Part shown: positions 13,123 through 14,041 of the stretch, in pieces
How the letters are laid out: each line of letters starts with the position of its first letter
How positions within the stretch are numbered: the stretch's first letter is position 1
Assembly: GCA_945911685.1 (NCBI GenBank)
Contig: CAMEAW010000064.1
Location: forward strand, 1-14,041
DNA length: 14,041 bases
Reading direction: 5' to 3'
Source: Bordetella parapertussis
GTDB taxonomy: Bacteria; Pseudomonadota; Gammaproteobacteria; Burkholderiales; Burkholderiaceae_B
Position numbers and translations under genes: made by a program
The notes under the pieces: model-generated
The model's input: only the letters and a program-made list of their open reading frames with translations
Databases searched by the model: none
Told to the model about the DNA's origin: nothing

Positions 13123-14041
13123 GTGTCGACGCACCCGTTTGCCCATCTAGTAGCTCGGCAGCTTCATCTGAGGCGTCTGTAAAGTGACCAAAGAGTTTGA
13201 GTGCGGCGGGCAAAATCAACAGCATAAAAATTGTTCCGGTCAAGATCCCACCCACAATGACGCAGGCGAACGGACGATTTGTTTCGCTACCAATGTCTTG
13301 CGACAGTGCCGCAGGCAACAGACCCAGACCGGCCATCAGTGCGGTCATCAGAATCGGACGCAAACGCGATACCGCGCCCTCTAAGATCGCTTCAGTGGTT
13401 GATTGTCCTTGGCGAAGACGCATGATGACTTCTTCGGCCATGATGACACTGTTTTGTACAGAGATGCCTGCTACGGCAATAAAGCCGACGGCTGCTGAGA
13501 CGGATAAATTTAAACCCGCTAGGCCTAACGCCGCCAGGCCGCCAATCAGGGTGAACGGCAACATCCCAATGACTAGGCTTGCCATGCGTAATGAGCGAAA
13601 GGCCCAAAATAGCAGCGAAAAAATTAAAAGGATTGTGAAAGGAATAATCACTGTCAGTCGCTTTGTTGCACGCTGAGAGTTTTCAAACTGACCACCCCAA
13701 CTCAAATCATAGCCTGGTGGTAGCTTGACCTTATCTTGCACCTTCTTTTGCGCCTCAGCGACAAAGCTTCCTTGATCACGACCCAATAAATTCATTTTAA
13801 CAATGACGATGCGAGTGCCGGCTTCACGTAAGATCCGTGAGGCGCCTTCTCGGACCTCTACTGAGGCCACGTCACCCAAGGCGAGGGTGCCTGAACCGTT
13901 ACCAACCTGTGTGCCAGGAATCTCAAGTTGCAGTGCAGCGATCGCATCGATGCTATTGCGGTGCTCTCGGTCAATTTTGACCACCACATCAAAGCGCTTA
14001 TCGCTGTCATAAAAACTGGTGATTGAGGCGCCCGACATCGC
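13115..14041 (-). CDS. RND efflux inner-membrane transporter, C-terminal part (HME/CzcA-CusA-like)
   Basis: The frame is open to the window edge at 14041, so only the last ~308 residues are present. The periplasmic part ends with 'LPPGYDLSWGGQFENSQRA' (106-124 of the visible part), a block characteristic of heavy-metal RND pumps of the CzcA/CusA type. Five membrane helices follow, at roughly 129-147, 153-175, 179-200, 227-246 and 257-281, with 'SAAVGFIAVAGISVQNSVIM' and 'RLRPILMTALMAGLGLLPAAL' as RND family blocks. It exports a substrate from periplasm or inner membrane using the proton gradient. The proton-relay residues of TM4 are outside the window. The order RND then outer-membrane lipoprotein suggests that the adaptor gene lies upstream beyond 14041. 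Metal versus small-molecule specificity cannot be decided here. Confidence 0.9.
   Translation of the reverse strand, partial: AMSGASITSFYDSDKRFDVVVKIDREHRNSIDAIAALQLEIPGTQVGNGSGTLALGDVASVEVREGASRILREAGTRIVIVKMNLLGRDQGSFVAEAQKKVQDKVKLPPGYDLSWGGQFENSQRATKRLTVIIPFTILLIFSLLFWAFRSLRMASLVIGMLPFTLIGGLAALGLAGLNLSVSAAVGFIAVAGISVQNSVIMAEEVIMRLRQGQSTTEAILEGAVSRLRPILMTALMAGLGLLPAALSQDIGSETNRPFACVIVGGILTGTIFMLLILPAALKLFGHFTDASDEAAELLDGQTGASTHG

Noticed and set aside
13197..13676. 159-aa open frame on the + strand inside the RND gene
   Set aside because: It is antisense to conserved RND transmembrane helices and its translation is low in hydrophobic pattern and without known motifs.
1..14041. Insertion sequences, integrases, tRNA genes, attachment sites or replication origin
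   Set aside because: No transposase or integrase reading frames, no tRNA-like cloverleaf and no terminal inverted repeats were seen.

Overview
The window looks like a Burkholderiales (Betaproteobacteria) chromosome of moderate GC content. The reasons are three Bug/tripartite-tricarboxylate (TTT) type periplasmic binding proteins in 8.5 kb, a CaiB/BaiF CoA-transferase, a QueE with the long CX14CX2C cluster motif, and an RND/OprM-type efflux pair. The genus cannot be told from the sequence.

Region 1 (1-3424, + strand) is a tight operon-like run: the end of a TTT binding protein, a serine hydrolase of the beta-lactamase/esterase fold, a Rieske non-heme iron oxygenase alpha subunit, a 113-aa protein of unknown function, and a stand-alone plant-type [2Fe-2S] ferredoxin. 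Gaps are 2-27 nt. A small ABM-fold monooxygenase (3555-3866) follows after 130 nt. A perfect 13-bp hairpin with A and T tracts (3913-3950) closes the region and probably works in both directions.

Region 2 (3988-7185, - strand) converges on that terminator. In transcription order it holds a two-module VOC-fold protein, a second TTT binding protein, and a class A FAD monooxygenase resembling 2,6-dihydroxypyridine 3-monooxygenase. The last two are translationally coupled.

Region 3 (7186-7549) is a divergent intergenic region with a 44-bp tandem repeat array made of alternating 19/25-bp half-units, each with a TTTAG(C)TAA quasi-palindrome, plus two separate inverted repeats. It is the most unusual non-coding structure here.

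Region 4 (7550-9703, + strand) holds a third TTT binding protein and a class III CoA-transferase. Together, regions 1-4 look like a catabolic block for an unidentified, probably aromatic or heteroaromatic, carboxylate: uptake receptors, ester/lactone hydrolysis, ring hydroxylation by Rieske and flavin enzymes, small oxygenases, and CoA activation. The substrate is not shown by the sequence.

Region 5 (9700-10815, - strand) is housekeeping: queE and queD of 7-deazaguanine (queuosine) synthesis, joined by a TTGA stop/start overlap. QueD has Ser where the E. coli enzyme has its catalytic Cys. The convergent CoA-transferase and queD genes share the 4 bases CTAG as overlapping stop codons.

Region 6 (10968-14041) has a carboxymuconolactone-decarboxylase family protein with a Lys/Ala/Pro/Thr tail that grows out of a DNA tandem repeat, followed on the - strand by an OprM/NodT-type outer-membrane lipoprotein and the C-terminal part of an RND pump that runs off the window.
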